Shown one piece after another: positions 9,346 to 18,243 of a stretch of DNA of 64,000 bases. Every line of letters begins with the position of its first letter. The stretch's first letter is position 1. The notes beneath the pieces are model-generated. The model saw only the letters and a program-made list of their open reading frames with translations. It was not told the origin of the DNA and made no database searches. This DNA comes from Pseudonocardia sp. HH130629-09 (GTDB lineage: Bacteria > Actinomycetota > Actinomycetes > Mycobacteriales > Pseudonocardiaceae), in the NCBI RefSeq assembly GCF_001294645.1, contig NZ_CP011868.1, positions 4,650,001-4,714,000 of the forward strand, written 5' to 3'. The translations under genes were made by a program, and so were the position numbers.

Positions 9346-10287
9346 GAGCCTTTGCCAACCTGGTCAGGTGTTGGCGATCATGAGGGTCTGAACTGCGGCG
9401 ATGAGCTGTCCTGCCTGGTTCGGGCTGGAGCGGATCTTGCGCAGGATCTTCCAGTTCTTCAGCTCGGCGTTGACCCGCTCACCCGGTCCGCGACGCCGGG
9501 CATGAGCGATGTTGACCTCTTTCTGCGCCTGCGACAGCGGGCGCATCCGCCCGGTGTCGGGATCGAGGCGCCGCCGCCGTTGCGGGACCGCCACCGTGGG
9601 CCCGGCGCCCTGGTAGGCGGTGTCTGCCGCTGCCGGGATCCGGTGCTCGGTCAGGGCGTCGACGATGCCGTGCTCGCGGGCGGCGCCCATGTCGTGGCGT
9701 GCTCCGGGCAGCGGCGGAGAGATCCACACCAGCCGGCCGGCCGGGTCGGCGATGACCTGCACGTTCAGCCCGTGACACTTGTGCTTGCCGGAGTAGAACC
9801 CGCGGTCATAGCCCGAGGCCATGCCGACGCGGTCGATGCGCAGCAGGGTGCCGTCGAGGATCACGAACGCCTTGCCGACGGCGACCTCGATCGCCTGCTC
9901 GAGGGTGGGGGCCATCGCGGCGAGCAGGTCGATCGCCTCGCGCAGGTAGCGGTACACCGTCGAGGTGCCGACCCGGAAACCGCAGGCCAGATCGGCGTAG
10001 GTCTCGCCCTTGCGCAGGTGGGCGACCACGAGCAGGGCCTGGCGGCCACACGTCAGCTTCCGCCACCGGCTCCGACGCTGGTTGCGGTGCGCGCGCAGCG
10101 CGTCGGAGAGCACATGCAGGGCACGGCTGGACACGGTCATCCCGGACGGGTAAGACAGCACCTTGAAGCTCCTGGTTGGACGGTTTCGATCTCAGCAATC
10201 GCCCGTCTACCAGGAGCTTCACTCGTTCGAGGTCACGCCACGCCGTACCGGCTCTGACCAGCTCAAACACCAGGTTGGCAAAGGCTC
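9346..10287 (-). mobile_element. IS5-family (ISL2-group) element, 942 bp, copy 2 (inverted)
   Basis: Same length and ends as the element at 1239-2180, in the opposite orientation. The left flank is ACT and the right flank AGT, so the expected direct duplication is absent. Either the site has been rearranged or one flank mutated. It forms the left border of the AT-richer biosynthetic island. Confidence 0.9.
9364..10161 (-). CDS. IS5-family (ISL2-group) transposase, copy 2
   Basis: 265 residues, identical in prediction to the protein of copy 1, with the same helix-turn-helix and DDE segments (VILDGT, PGARHD, ERVNAELKNW). Identical copies imply recent transposition, which in turn means the enzyme was functional recently. 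Confidence 0.9.
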   Translation of the reverse strand: MLSYPSGMTVSSRALHVLSDALRAHRNQRRSRWRKLTCGRQALLVVAHLRKGETYADLACGFRVGTSTVYRYLREAIDLLAAMAPTLEQAIEVAVGKAFVILDGTLLRIDRVGMASGYDRGFYSGKHKCHGLNVQVIADPAGRLVWISPPLPGARHDMGAAREHGIVDALTEHRIPAAADTAYQGAGPTVAVPQRRRRLDPDTGRMRPLSQAQKEVNIAHARRRGPGERVNAELKNWKILRKIRSSPNQAGQLIAAVQTLMIANT

Positions 10288-11066
10288 AGTGGATCGCCCG
10301 GCCAAGTCATCTGCGCACCCGGCCATCGACTCAAGTGGATCTTCTTACACAGCCACTTGTCACACGCCGTCAACGTAAGCGGACCGAGCGAACGGTCCAT
10401 TGCGCTATTCAGGCAGATGTCGGAACCCGCCACCCATTGGCACCAGTCACTAGACACGCTCCGCAACACTACATTTGCCTCCACACGAGGCGTACGGTGG
10501 GCACACATTCCGCCCACGTTCCTGGTAACCGGCCCGGACAGACGCGGACTCGCGGCGAGCTGATCAGCCGCGTGGCGCCCAGCATCAGATCAACAACTAG
10601 GCCGTTCGAGCTAGCAAGCATCGACACGGAGAGTATCTCAAACCCTTGAGGCACCCATCCATTACCCTTGCGGAATATCTCGCTATGTCTTACGTTCTAT
10701 CTGCGACACCGATCACACCACGCATTATTCGAATGGGCGCAACAATGAGTGACGCCCAGTCAGTCATGTGTGCAATATGTCGCTTGTGAGCGATCCGCAA
10801 AATCACATGCGGCGGTTCTAGGCCGAACGACAAGCCTGCAGTTAAAGCGGACAAGTCAGCTCGACTACGGGCTGCCGCACCTTACGCTCACCATGAATCC
10901 AGAGCCGCCAGCCAACAACTGCTAACAAGCTATCGAAGCGGCTATACCGTCGAGATTAAAAGACATAGGCTCGCTTGTATAAATTGCATAACCGTAACTC
11001 CGAATGCCTGCTTAATGAGCTATAACTAAACGCTACTCGGGCAAAAGAGGGCTCCATGGAGGAGAA
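10288..11066 (+). promoter_or_regulatory. Long AT-richer leader region before the glycosyltransferase gene
   Basis: About 780 bases without a convincing gene. Base composition changes at the IS border from very GC-rich to clearly AT-richer and stays so through the island. Short frames exist on both strands but none has family features or a good ribosome site. The 3' end carries GGAGGAG directly before ATG 11067, so the promoter of the island's first genes should lie here. I cannot place -35/-10 boxes with confidence. Part of this stretch may be the remnant of genes cut by the IS. Confidence 0.4.
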
Positions 11067-12416
11067 ATGCGCATACTCTTCACAATCAGTAACGGCGACT
11101 TCGGAGGTAAACATCGCTATATGCATCAAGTCATGCGCGCGTTCGCTGACGAAGGCCATGCAGTAAGCGCGTTGGTGATGAATGATGACGGAATCTTTTT
11201 AGAGCAACTTGCGGCGGATAAGACAATTAAGACCATCACGGCGAACGGATCTACCCGACAAGGAGTTCTTGCCAGTCTTCACACGCATGGCCCATTTGAT
11301 ATCATCTGCACTAGCGGGCGCACCGACTCCGCAGTTCTGAAAGGCGCAATAGAGGGTCTAGAGCGACGCCCACTCATAATTGCATTTCGGCACAGCGCTT
11401 TTCCACTCGACGCCGCCGCGTATGCGTTCTACGAGGACAGCGATCTCATCGTCGCTACATCTCGTCAGGTCGCCGAAACGGAGTTCTCAGATCTTAAAAA
11501 CCATCGAATCATGGTTCTAGAGAGCGGAGTCGACCCGGGCCTAAAAGACGCGGTTACAATCCTTGGAGAGAGCGCGGCGCGCAAGACATTGGGCATCCCA
11601 ACTGACGCATTCGTCTTTCTCTTTGCCGGCCGGTTCGACTGGACCAAGGGCCTAGACCGGGCGATTAAAGCACTAGCCGATCTGAGCATTCCCAGCACCG
11701 AAGCGTGCCTCGTTCTGGTGGGTCACGGACCACTCCGGACTGAGCTTTCGCAGCTAGCTGAAGAATACGGGGTTTCACAGCAAGTTCACTTTCGAGACCT
11801 CGTTCTCGATATACAGCCATACCTCGCGGCAGCAGACTGTGCCGTACTCCCAAGCGTCGCGGGTGAGACTGGACCGCTGTTCCTCAAGGAAGCAATGGCA
11901 GCCGGACTTCCTGTCATCACAAGCGACATCGGCGGTATCCCCGACTTCGTCCGAGACGGTTTCGATGGCTTCCTCATCGACAAGACACGGAGTCTCGCCG
12001 AATCCATGATCGCCCTGATCGATGATACTGCTCTGGCGGAAACGCTCGGCCGCAACGGCCAGCGCGGAATTATCGCCAACCACTCGTGGAAGCAAAGATT
12101 GGACGGATTCCTTGACAGCATCGAAAACCTCTACTGTCGCCTTCGCCCGACCGACGCTGCAGCAGAATACATCTGGGCACACGACGTACGTATGAGGGAA
12201 GAGAACCACGGCGGATTTGTCTTTTCGCCACGAACCTCGGAGCTGGCTGAGTTCGATAAACCAACATACTCCGCTCTTACACAAGCGCGTTCGAGCGACA
12301 GCCTCGTGGGCCTGCCGAGGGCACTCGGCGATGTCAAAGAATCCGAGCAGTTGCTCAGTCTTCTTCAACACATGAAGGCAGTCGAACGGCGGCCAGCTTA
12401 CGAGCCATCATCATGA
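11067..12416 (+). CDS. GT4-type glycosyltransferase with C-terminal PqqD-like domain
   Basis: 449 residues. Residues 1-355 form a GT-B glycosyltransferase of family GT4: N-terminal ISNGDFGGKHRYM, linker FLFAGRFDWTKGLDRAIKAL, and the donor-binding segment ETGPLFLKEAMAAGLPVITS with the E-x7-E spacing. GT4 enzymes move a sugar from a nucleotide-sugar donor with retention. Residues about 372-440 look different: VRMREENHGGFVFSPRTSE resembles the start of PqqD-like/RRE domains, which bind leader peptides for radical SAM enzymes. That reading is by eye. ATG is set by GGAGGAG. It is the first gene of the island. TTA codons (for example near 11210) are unusual for the host. Confidence 0.85.
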   Translation: MRILFTISNGDFGGKHRYMHQVMRAFADEGHAVSALVMNDDGIFLEQLAADKTIKTITANGSTRQGVLASLHTHGPFDIICTSGRTDSAVLKGAIEGLERRPLIIAFRHSAFPLDAAAYAFYEDSDLIVATSRQVAETEFSDLKNHRIMVLESGVDPGLKDAVTILGESAARKTLGIPTDAFVFLFAGRFDWTKGLDRAIKALADLSIPSTEACLVLVGHGPLRTELSQLAEEYGVSQQVHFRDLVLDIQPYLAAADCAVLPSVAGETGPLFLKEAMAAGLPVITSDIGGIPDFVRDGFDGFLIDKTRSLAESMIALIDDTALAETLGRNGQRGIIANHSWKQRLDGFLDSIENLYCRLRPTDAAAEYIWAHDVRMREENHGGFVFSPRTSELAEFDKPTYSALTQARSSDSLVGLPRALGDVKESEQLLSLLQHMKAVERRPAYEPSS

Positions 12417-12982
12417 CCCGAACGCAACGAGGCCGCACCGCGAACGGGGCCGAGCGTGGCCGAACCCTTCTCCTCATCAGGCACGCGCGGGATCGGTCCG
12501 CCACTGATACGCGGCATCTCTCGACTATCGGGCGCTTGCAAAGCTACGTCGCCAGCTGCGTCCTTCGTCGTAGAGCTTACGATGCAGTGCAGCCAATCAG
12601 ATTTCTCGCGTCTCCCGAACCCCGTGCCCAGCAGACAGCTCGGATATTGTTCGGTCGCAAATCAATCATCACAGACGAACGACTCCGGGAGATCCGGGGA
12701 TATAGGCCCGGTCCACCACGCACTCGTTCCGCGTCGTCAAACGAGCTTGTAGAGTGCTGGCGAGGGTTCACTCGGCGCATCTCAGGGTTCGTTTCTGAAT
12801 TTGAAGCGGGATTCGGGAGCACGGTTGGTGTGACGCACCGGGGCGTCTTTGATGCGGTACTAGAGATAGTCACTCACGCAGCGACGCCAGCCGAGCTCGA
12901 CCCACGGCATCTCGGCGTACTGCATCTTGAGTACCGGCCTGGCAACAAATCTGGTGCCTGGCTGCTACGGAGTTGCCGATAA
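12413..12982 (+). CDS. Histidine phosphatase (phosphoglycerate-mutase-like)
   Basis: 189 residues. LLLIRHARDRS (about residues 20-30) holds the Arg-His pair that forms the phospho-histidine; the usual RHG is RHA here. Other family features are LASPEPRAQQTARIL (the second catalytic Arg region) and VGVTHRGVFDAVL with the second His. The family removes phosphate from sugars, nucleotides or proteins. It overlaps the glycosyltransferase as ATGA, so the two are translationally coupled. A role dephosphorylating a glycosylated intermediate, as in mycothiol-type pathways, is inference. Confidence 0.8.
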   Translation: MTRTQRGRTANGAERGRTLLLIRHARDRSATDTRHLSTIGRLQSYVASCVLRRRAYDAVQPIRFLASPEPRAQQTARILFGRKSIITDERLREIRGYRPGPPRTRSASSNELVECWRGFTRRISGFVSEFEAGFGSTVGVTHRGVFDAVLEIVTHAATPAELDPRHLGVLHLEYRPGNKSGAWLLRSCR

Positions 12983-13038
12983 CAAAATCCGATTCAGACA
13001 CACGGAACTGGCAAAGACCGCACGCGGAGGCAGCATAA

Positions 13039-14976
13039 ATGGGGCTCACCGACGGACTTTATCTCTCCACGTACCTGAACCCAGTGGACCGCCCATTGCG
13101 CCAGAACGGCGTATGGCTCAGACACGATAACAATATTTCTCTTTGGTCCAAAAAAGGCCGGACGATCGATATCGTACAGTACTGGGAACTAGAGCGGCTG
13201 ACCGGTCAGAAAGAGCATCGAACTCCTTTTTGGACGTATGCAGCCGCTGCCGAAATGATCGACGACATCTTGCATCCGCTCGACGTTTCCTTCGCCGATC
13301 TGACGGACGTCTGGGGAACCCCAGGCATGGGCTCCTCCGACGCCGTGCCACCGTCCCCATTTTCTTACCACAGCATCGCACATCTCTACAGTGCAATGCT
13401 TCTCGACACTAGCCGGTACCACGGATGCAACGTTCTAGGATTTGCCGTCGACCGAGGTCCAGACCACGTACTTGACGATGGCGTGCCACCAAACTGGTTC
13501 GTGGGTGGTTGGAAGTCCACTACAGCTTCCTCACCTACCCTATTCCCAATTGATTCACCTGGTCCTCTGTATTTCGAAGCACGCCTAAGATTCGGAATGC
13601 GGGAAGGCACGCTCATGGCTCTCGCATCTGCCAGCAGCGCTGAAGGGGACTGCGACATCTCTCAGTTCGCGGGGGATCGCTACCGCGATCAGACCTCCTT
13701 CGCGACCGCCCGCACAGCCCTGGAGATTATAACTCAGAGCGTTCAAAGTACCTTACGTAATGTGGACGATCGATTCACATCACAGGAGAACTTTACCAGC
13801 GCGGTAATGAAGCAGGTCCAGCGTGTCTCGCTACAGATAATGCGCAACAACATCGACCGAGCGATCGAGACGCATGGCGTCAAATCTGAAAATACGATCC
13901 TCGCGATATCCGGTGGGTTTGCTCTAAACTGCCCGACAAACACAGCCATTCTAGCGGAATACGGATTTCAATCACTGTCATCACCGCCAGCGGTCGGCGA
14001 CGGTGGGCAATCCCTTGGGATTGCACTAGAGCATTTTGCACGAGAGCAGCCAGATCTGCATTTCACATTTCCAGGGCCTTATCTCGGACGCGCCGACAAC
14101 CGTATCGGAGAACTGCTTGAGGAATTCGGCGGATACATCTCGACCGTTGATTCTTTTAATGCTAGACGAGCCGCAGTCGACATTAAACAGGAGCCTGTGG
14201 CATGGTTCGACGGCCGCTCCGAAATAGGCCCACGGGCACTCGGGCACCGCAGCATTCTAGCGAACCCGTCGTCAACAGAACACAAGGACTCTCTGAATCA
14301 GATAAAGCGACGAGAATGGTGGCGCCCGGTGGCGCCGATCGTACTAGAAGAACGCGTCGCTGATTGGTTCGACAACCCTCGTCCCTCACCTTACATGCTT
14401 GAGACGAGACGAATAAGGCCAGATCGAATCACAGAGCTCGCTGCCGTCGGCCACCTCGACACGTCGGCCCGAATACAGACTTTGAACGCGGAACAGGACG
14501 AGCGCCTGTACAGGGTAATTCGTGAGTTCGAGCAGCTAACAAAAATCCCGATTATTTGTAACACAAGCATGAACGATCATGGCGAACCCATTGTTGACTG
14601 CCTCAGAGAAGCGGCAGTATTCTGCCTACGCCGAGGGCTGCGAGTTGCCTACCTCAACGGTCTACGAGTCGTTTTTGATCATCATGAAGCATGGCAGGAA
14701 TCCCAGGTCAAACCAGCGCCGCGAACTAACTGGTACTTCGAAACCGGTAGTGAAGAGGAGCGTCCCAAATCCGACGCCCTGTCGCCAGAATACATGTTCG
14801 TACTTCTCAGCAATGCCGAGCTGTCCGCAGCCTACCGACGCGGGTCGTTATCCGATCCCGCGGCAGCCGTGGAGGCGCATCTGCGAAAGGCAGACAAAAC
14901 TTGGCTTGATATTGCGCGTGAGATCAAACGCAGTCGCAGATACTTCGACGTCTATGGTCGAGAGGTCTCGCGATGA
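13039..14976 (+). CDS. O-carbamoyltransferase (NodU/CmcH/TobZ family)
   Basis: 645 residues. The family puts a carbamoyl group from carbamoyl phosphate onto a hydroxyl through a carbamoyl-adenylate. The Kae1-like part shows SGGFALNCPTN (about 290-300), EIGPRALGHRSILA (about 395-408, carbamoyl-adenylate binding) and NTSMNDHGEPI (about 507-517). Members decorate Nod factors, tobramycin, cephamycin and similar compounds, always on a sugar or natural-product hydroxyl. It sits 56 bases after the phosphatase, in the same direction. This is the strongest single sign that the island makes a specialised metabolite or signal. The exact acceptor is unknown. Confidence 0.93.
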   Translation: MGLTDGLYLSTYLNPVDRPLRQNGVWLRHDNNISLWSKKGRTIDIVQYWELERLTGQKEHRTPFWTYAAAAEMIDDILHPLDVSFADLTDVWGTPGMGSSDAVPPSPFSYHSIAHLYSAMLLDTSRYHGCNVLGFAVDRGPDHVLDDGVPPNWFVGGWKSTTASSPTLFPIDSPGPLYFEARLRFGMREGTLMALASASSAEGDCDISQFAGDRYRDQTSFATARTALEIITQSVQSTLRNVDDRFTSQENFTSAVMKQVQRVSLQIMRNNIDRAIETHGVKSENTILAISGGFALNCPTNTAILAEYGFQSLSSPPAVGDGGQSLGIALEHFAREQPDLHFTFPGPYLGRADNRIGELLEEFGGYISTVDSFNARRAAVDIKQEPVAWFDGRSEIGPRALGHRSILANPSSTEHKDSLNQIKRREWWRPVAPIVLEERVADWFDNPRPSPYMLETRRIRPDRITELAAVGHLDTSARIQTLNAEQDERLYRVIREFEQLTKIPIICNTSMNDHGEPIVDCLREAAVFCLRRGLRVAYLNGLRVVFDHHEAWQESQVKPAPRTNWYFETGSEEERPKSDALSPEYMFVLLSNAELSAAYRRGSLSDPAAAVEAHLRKADKTWLDIAREIKRSRRYFDVYGREVSR

Positions 14977-15112
14977 GTGGGGCCGGTCCAAGCGCAGCCA
15001 AACCCCGACGTATGCAGGCCCACCGGAGGTCATCCTAGAACCTCAGTCCCTGCCGGCTGGCGCGATTTCAACGCCGACTATTTGCGAGGCAGGACCCACA
15101 ATAAGCGGTTGA
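14954..15112 (+). CDS. Candidate small peptide (52 residues), unproven
   Basis: An ATG at 14954, out of frame with the last codons of the carbamoyltransferase gene, opens a 52-codon frame that fills the following gap. The N-terminal third is basic. The middle carries YAGPPEVILEP and the C-terminus AGAISTPTICEAGPTISG with one Cys. A Tyr-x-x-Pro segment followed by a small-residue core loosely resembles leader-plus-core peptides bound by PqqD-like domains. Against it, no clear Shine-Dalgarno precedes the ATG. If it is not coding, 14977-15227 is plain intergenic DNA ending in the AAGGAG site of the next gene. Confidence 0.25.
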   Translation: MVERSRDEWGRSKRSQTPTYAGPPEVILEPQSLPAGAISTPTICEAGPTISG

Positions 15113-15227
15113 TCATACCCGTGGTCTGGCGATTTCACTCAACGCACCTAAGGTAGCGACCTAAGGGTTCGACAGCAACGCAACTCTTATCCGTCCACGT
15201 TTCGAAGAGCTCGATCAAGGAGCAATA

Positions 15228-16190
15228 ATGTACGTACATCGTCTCTACGAGACGCCGCTGAACCCATGGTCGCTCTGCCCGGACGGGTACGCGATCGAGC
15301 ATCACCTCACCCCTGCAGACGCGGCGAACTATCCGATTGGCTGTTCACGACCTGGCGGTAGTTCTTCGACGCGACTCTTCGTGCGGCGCGTCGACACCTC
15401 CGTGCCTCTCGTCTCCATTGTAGTAAGCAACGGGGACGGCAGCATCGCTCCGCCTGTCGTGGAGTACGAGGGGCGACATGTCGACAATTCTACGCGGCAC
15501 ATGCTGATGGACACTGTCTGTCGAGCTGGGTTGTCACGTCTGTGGGAACAGAACTTCGCGTATGCATTTTCCACCCACTCCCTATCGGCGTATCTGCCAG
15601 ACCGAGACGAATGGAACTATCCAGTAGACAAAATTGCAACCGGTTCTATGACTCCAAAAGAGCGAGACATTGAAGCCGACAATGCAGACATGATCATTGA
15701 TGGTCTTTCCGTGCCTCGCCAGGACGAAATCGTGCGTCTTAAGCTTGACTTTGGCGTAGTCGAAGTTAGGCGTCCGTATGCCTCCGAGAGTCGAGCGCTT
15801 ATCGACTGGGTCGCTGGTGAGTTCGGAGGTGGATGGGCGTCTGAGTTGGGGGCAGCTCTCCAAAACACTCCGGCCACTGCAGTCATCGCCAGTTTTCCTC
15901 GTGGCACCTTCGCTACCACGAACGAACACTTCGTGGGTTTCATGACCTTCGATGGCCTGATGCGTGGATTTGAAACCGCTGTCGGAATTCTAAAGAAGTA
16001 TCGTGGTAGACAAATTGCACTCGCTATAGCGCTGAAACTGATCGATCTGATGGTCCGCAATGGGTACAGATACCCAATCTTCGGTGGAACCGGACCAACG
16101 CTGCGGAGGCATTTTTTGAGCTTATTGCCTACTTTGCATGCCATACCTGGTTCCGAGCAGAGCATGTTCTACAGGGCAATTCAGTGCTGA
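15228..16190 (+). CDS. GNAT-like acetyltransferase with an unknown N-terminal half
   Basis: 320 residues. The C-terminal half (about 175-320) looks like a GNAT domain. After a substrate strand (VGFMTFDG) comes AVGILKKYRGRQIALAIALK, the acetyl-CoA-binding loop and helix, then GYRYPIFGGTGPT and a final strand ending SMFYRAIQ. The first 170 residues have no family I recognise, so this may be a two-domain enzyme in which only one half is catalytic, as in mycothiol synthase MshD (comparison by architecture only). AAGGAG lies 6 bases before ATG. The likely job is N-acylation of the amine that the PIG-L protein exposes. Confidence 0.65.
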   Translation: MYVHRLYETPLNPWSLCPDGYAIEHHLTPADAANYPIGCSRPGGSSSTRLFVRRVDTSVPLVSIVVSNGDGSIAPPVVEYEGRHVDNSTRHMLMDTVCRAGLSRLWEQNFAYAFSTHSLSAYLPDRDEWNYPVDKIATGSMTPKERDIEADNADMIIDGLSVPRQDEIVRLKLDFGVVEVRRPYASESRALIDWVAGEFGGGWASELGAALQNTPATAVIASFPRGTFATTNEHFVGFMTFDGLMRGFETAVGILKKYRGRQIALAIALKLIDLMVRNGYRYPIFGGTGPTLRRHFLSLLPTLHAIPGSEQSMFYRAIQC

Positions 16191-17203
16191 ACCAGTCTGC
16201 GGCGACGATGGCCGACCTAACCAAACCGGACACTATCGGCGACGTTTCGCGCGTCTTGTTAACCGGAGCAGCCGGGTTCATTGGACGAAACCTCGCCCTC
16301 GCCCTCGAGAGTCGTGGACTAGACGTCGTAGGTGTGGACGACCTATCCGTTACACCACTCGAGACTTACTGCGGTCGGCAATTGCTGGTAAAGGACGTTT
16401 GCAAGTTATCGAATACAGACATTGTAGGCGTCGACACGATAATCCATCTCGCTTCGGCCAAAAGCGTTCCACTGTCATTTTCTGCCCCACGGTACTACTC
16501 AACTAACGTATCTATGACCGCGCACCTACTAGGCATCGCCGCCGACGCCGGAGTGGAACGCATTCTAATCGGCAGTACCTGCGAGGTGTACGGCGACCAG
16601 GGAACGGGACGTCTGCACGAAGGTACCCCTTTCGCGCCTCGCTCACCTTACGCTGCCAGCAAAGCCGCCATGGAGATGGTGGCGAACATATACCAGTTGG
16701 CCCATCGAAACTTCTCCGGCTGTGTGACGGTTGCACGTCTATTCAACGTCTACGGTCCCGGCGAACGGACGGACGCCCTAATCCCTTCACTGTGCCAGAG
16801 CGCTCTACGGTATCAACGACTCCCAATTGAAGGCGACGGCAACCAGCGTCGGGATCTGACGTACATTGACGATGCAGTCAAACAGCTCTTGCACGTCCTT
16901 TTCGAACACGACAGCAGAGTCGTAAATCTTGGCACCGGAGGAACTACGTCCGTGTTGGACGTCGCACGGCTAGTGGCCGATGAGGTGGCCGGAACGTCTA
17001 CGGAATTCTTGCCGGCAAGACCCAACGAAATTCCTTCGTTCTGTTCCAATCGAGGTCCCTTAGCCGGGGATGACACATTCGGCAAAGAAATGATTACGAT
17101 TCAGGACGGCATCAGAAGAACACTACTGTGGTGGCGTCAAAAGTTAGTTGCTGACCCGCAGTTTGGTGAGGCCGACCAGATGTTCAAAACTAGGATGAGG
17201 TGA
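16184..17203 (+). CDS. NAD-dependent epimerase/dehydratase (extended SDR)
   Basis: 339 residues from GTG 16184, which overlaps the previous stop and has AGGG upstream; ATG 16208 is the alternative. The Rossmann motif is LLTGAAGFIGRNLA. The catalytic triad reads Ser in IGSTCEVYGD and Tyr-x3-Lys in SPYAASKAAM. RLFNVYGPGERTDALIP is typical of nucleotide-sugar epimerases and dehydratases. It likely converts a UDP- or dTDP-sugar used by the glycosyltransferase. A second SDR (GalE type) lies two genes downstream, so two sugar-nucleotide conversions seem to feed the pathway. Confidence 0.88.
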   Translation: MLNQSAATMADLTKPDTIGDVSRVLLTGAAGFIGRNLALALESRGLDVVGVDDLSVTPLETYCGRQLLVKDVCKLSNTDIVGVDTIIHLASAKSVPLSFSAPRYYSTNVSMTAHLLGIAADAGVERILIGSTCEVYGDQGTGRLHEGTPFAPRSPYAASKAAMEMVANIYQLAHRNFSGCVTVARLFNVYGPGERTDALIPSLCQSALRYQRLPIEGDGNQRRDLTYIDDAVKQLLHVLFEHDSRVVNLGTGGTTSVLDVARLVADEVAGTSTEFLPARPNEIPSFCSNRGPLAGDDTFGKEMITIQDGIRRTLLWWRQKLVADPQFGEADQMFKTRMR

Positions 17204-18237
17204 TGGGGCGAATGTCCAAGGACTACGTTGCGCCGGTGCGAGCTAGTATCGACGTAACCTACGCATGTGACCTAAGGTGCATCCACTGCCGTACCAACAC
17301 TGGCGAGATTCCAACTGCAATCCGACGCAAGATGTTGTCGATCGAGCAACTCTCCCAGGTTATGCGCGATCTCGACCAGATGGGAACGTTCGAGATCACC
17401 TTGACCGGCGGCGAACCTACACTGCGCAAGGGGTTCTGGGACCTAATCGAGGTCGTGGGCGACTTACGCCACTCTAGTACTACTCTGATCACGAATGCCG
17501 CTAACCTTTCCAGAGAGCAGATGGATCGAATTGTCGACTCAGGCATTTCAGGGGTGCGCGTAAGCGTGGACGGCACGCGTGACACCTTCTCAGCTATTCG
17601 CCTTAGCGACGTGTACGATACCGTTCTGCAGAATTGCCGTTACCTCGCCCAACGAGCTCGTAGCTTTCGAGTCCTGACCACGGTCATGAAACAGAATCTT
17701 GACAATGTCTTCGCCTTGACTGAGGAGTTGCGGGCGGCGGGCATCCGTCGACAGAACTATATCTTAGTCCGTGCCCATGGTCGCGGTGCCCGCACAGCTG
17801 GCATGCTCTTGACCGAAGAGGAGACAATGCGCTTACACCGCGATGTGGAGCAGTTCCGCGCTCGTGTGCCACGCGACGAGTTCGACCTCGAATTGAACGC
17901 TCCATACCTTGTTCCAGGGGAACAGACTAGGCGCAGCATGGACGTCGTGCTTTACCCGTACATTGTGCGGGACACCTCGATCTCGATCTCAGCGACTGGT
18001 GACGTGACTATGAGTCGCCTATATAGTTCGAAGCCTCTCGGCAATGTTAAAGATACGTCCATCGCTGATATTTGGAGTAATTCACGAGCGGAGATCGCTC
18101 AGGAAGTCGAAGATTACTCGGATGAGGAGCTACGCGAGATTTTCTGGGACTTTGCATCCGAGACTGACACGAACCGCCCAGTGCAGCTTACTGCGCTACT
18201 AGACCGACAAATCTTCGAAGGCTATGAGGTGAGATGA
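17203..18237 (+). CDS. Radical SAM enzyme, PqqE/MftC-like, with a degenerate SPASM region
   Basis: 344 residues from ATG 17203, overlapping the previous stop as TGATG. CDLRCIHC gives the Cys-x3-Cys-x2-Cys ligands (22, 26, 29) of the [4Fe-4S] cluster. Then come TLTGGEPTLRKGF (SAM-binding GGE) and the partial TIM barrel. The C-terminal text ISATGDVTMSRLYSSKPLGN followed by DTSIADIW matches the SPASM pattern, but every cluster Cys is replaced, so no auxiliary cluster is expected. Relatives with VTYACDLRC-type starts modify peptides bound by PqqD-like partners, and here a PqqD-like domain sits on the glycosyltransferase. Substrate unknown. Confidence 0.88.
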   Translation: MGRMSKDYVAPVRASIDVTYACDLRCIHCRTNTGEIPTAIRRKMLSIEQLSQVMRDLDQMGTFEITLTGGEPTLRKGFWDLIEVVGDLRHSSTTLITNAANLSREQMDRIVDSGISGVRVSVDGTRDTFSAIRLSDVYDTVLQNCRYLAQRARSFRVLTTVMKQNLDNVFALTEELRAAGIRRQNYILVRAHGRGARTAGMLLTEEETMRLHRDVEQFRARVPRDEFDLELNAPYLVPGEQTRRSMDVVLYPYIVRDTSISISATGDVTMSRLYSSKPLGNVKDTSIADIWSNSRAEIAQEVEDYSDEELREIFWDFASETDTNRPVQLTALLDRQIFEGYEVR

Positions 18238-18243
18238 CCGTCG

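Noticed and set aside
9352-10257. 300-codon plus-strand frame in IS copy 2
   Set aside because: It is the antisense frame of the transposase; the same frame appears opposite copy 1.
10469-10654. Small minus-strand frame in the island leader
   Set aside because: No ribosome site, no family, and near the IS border; too weak to list as a gene.
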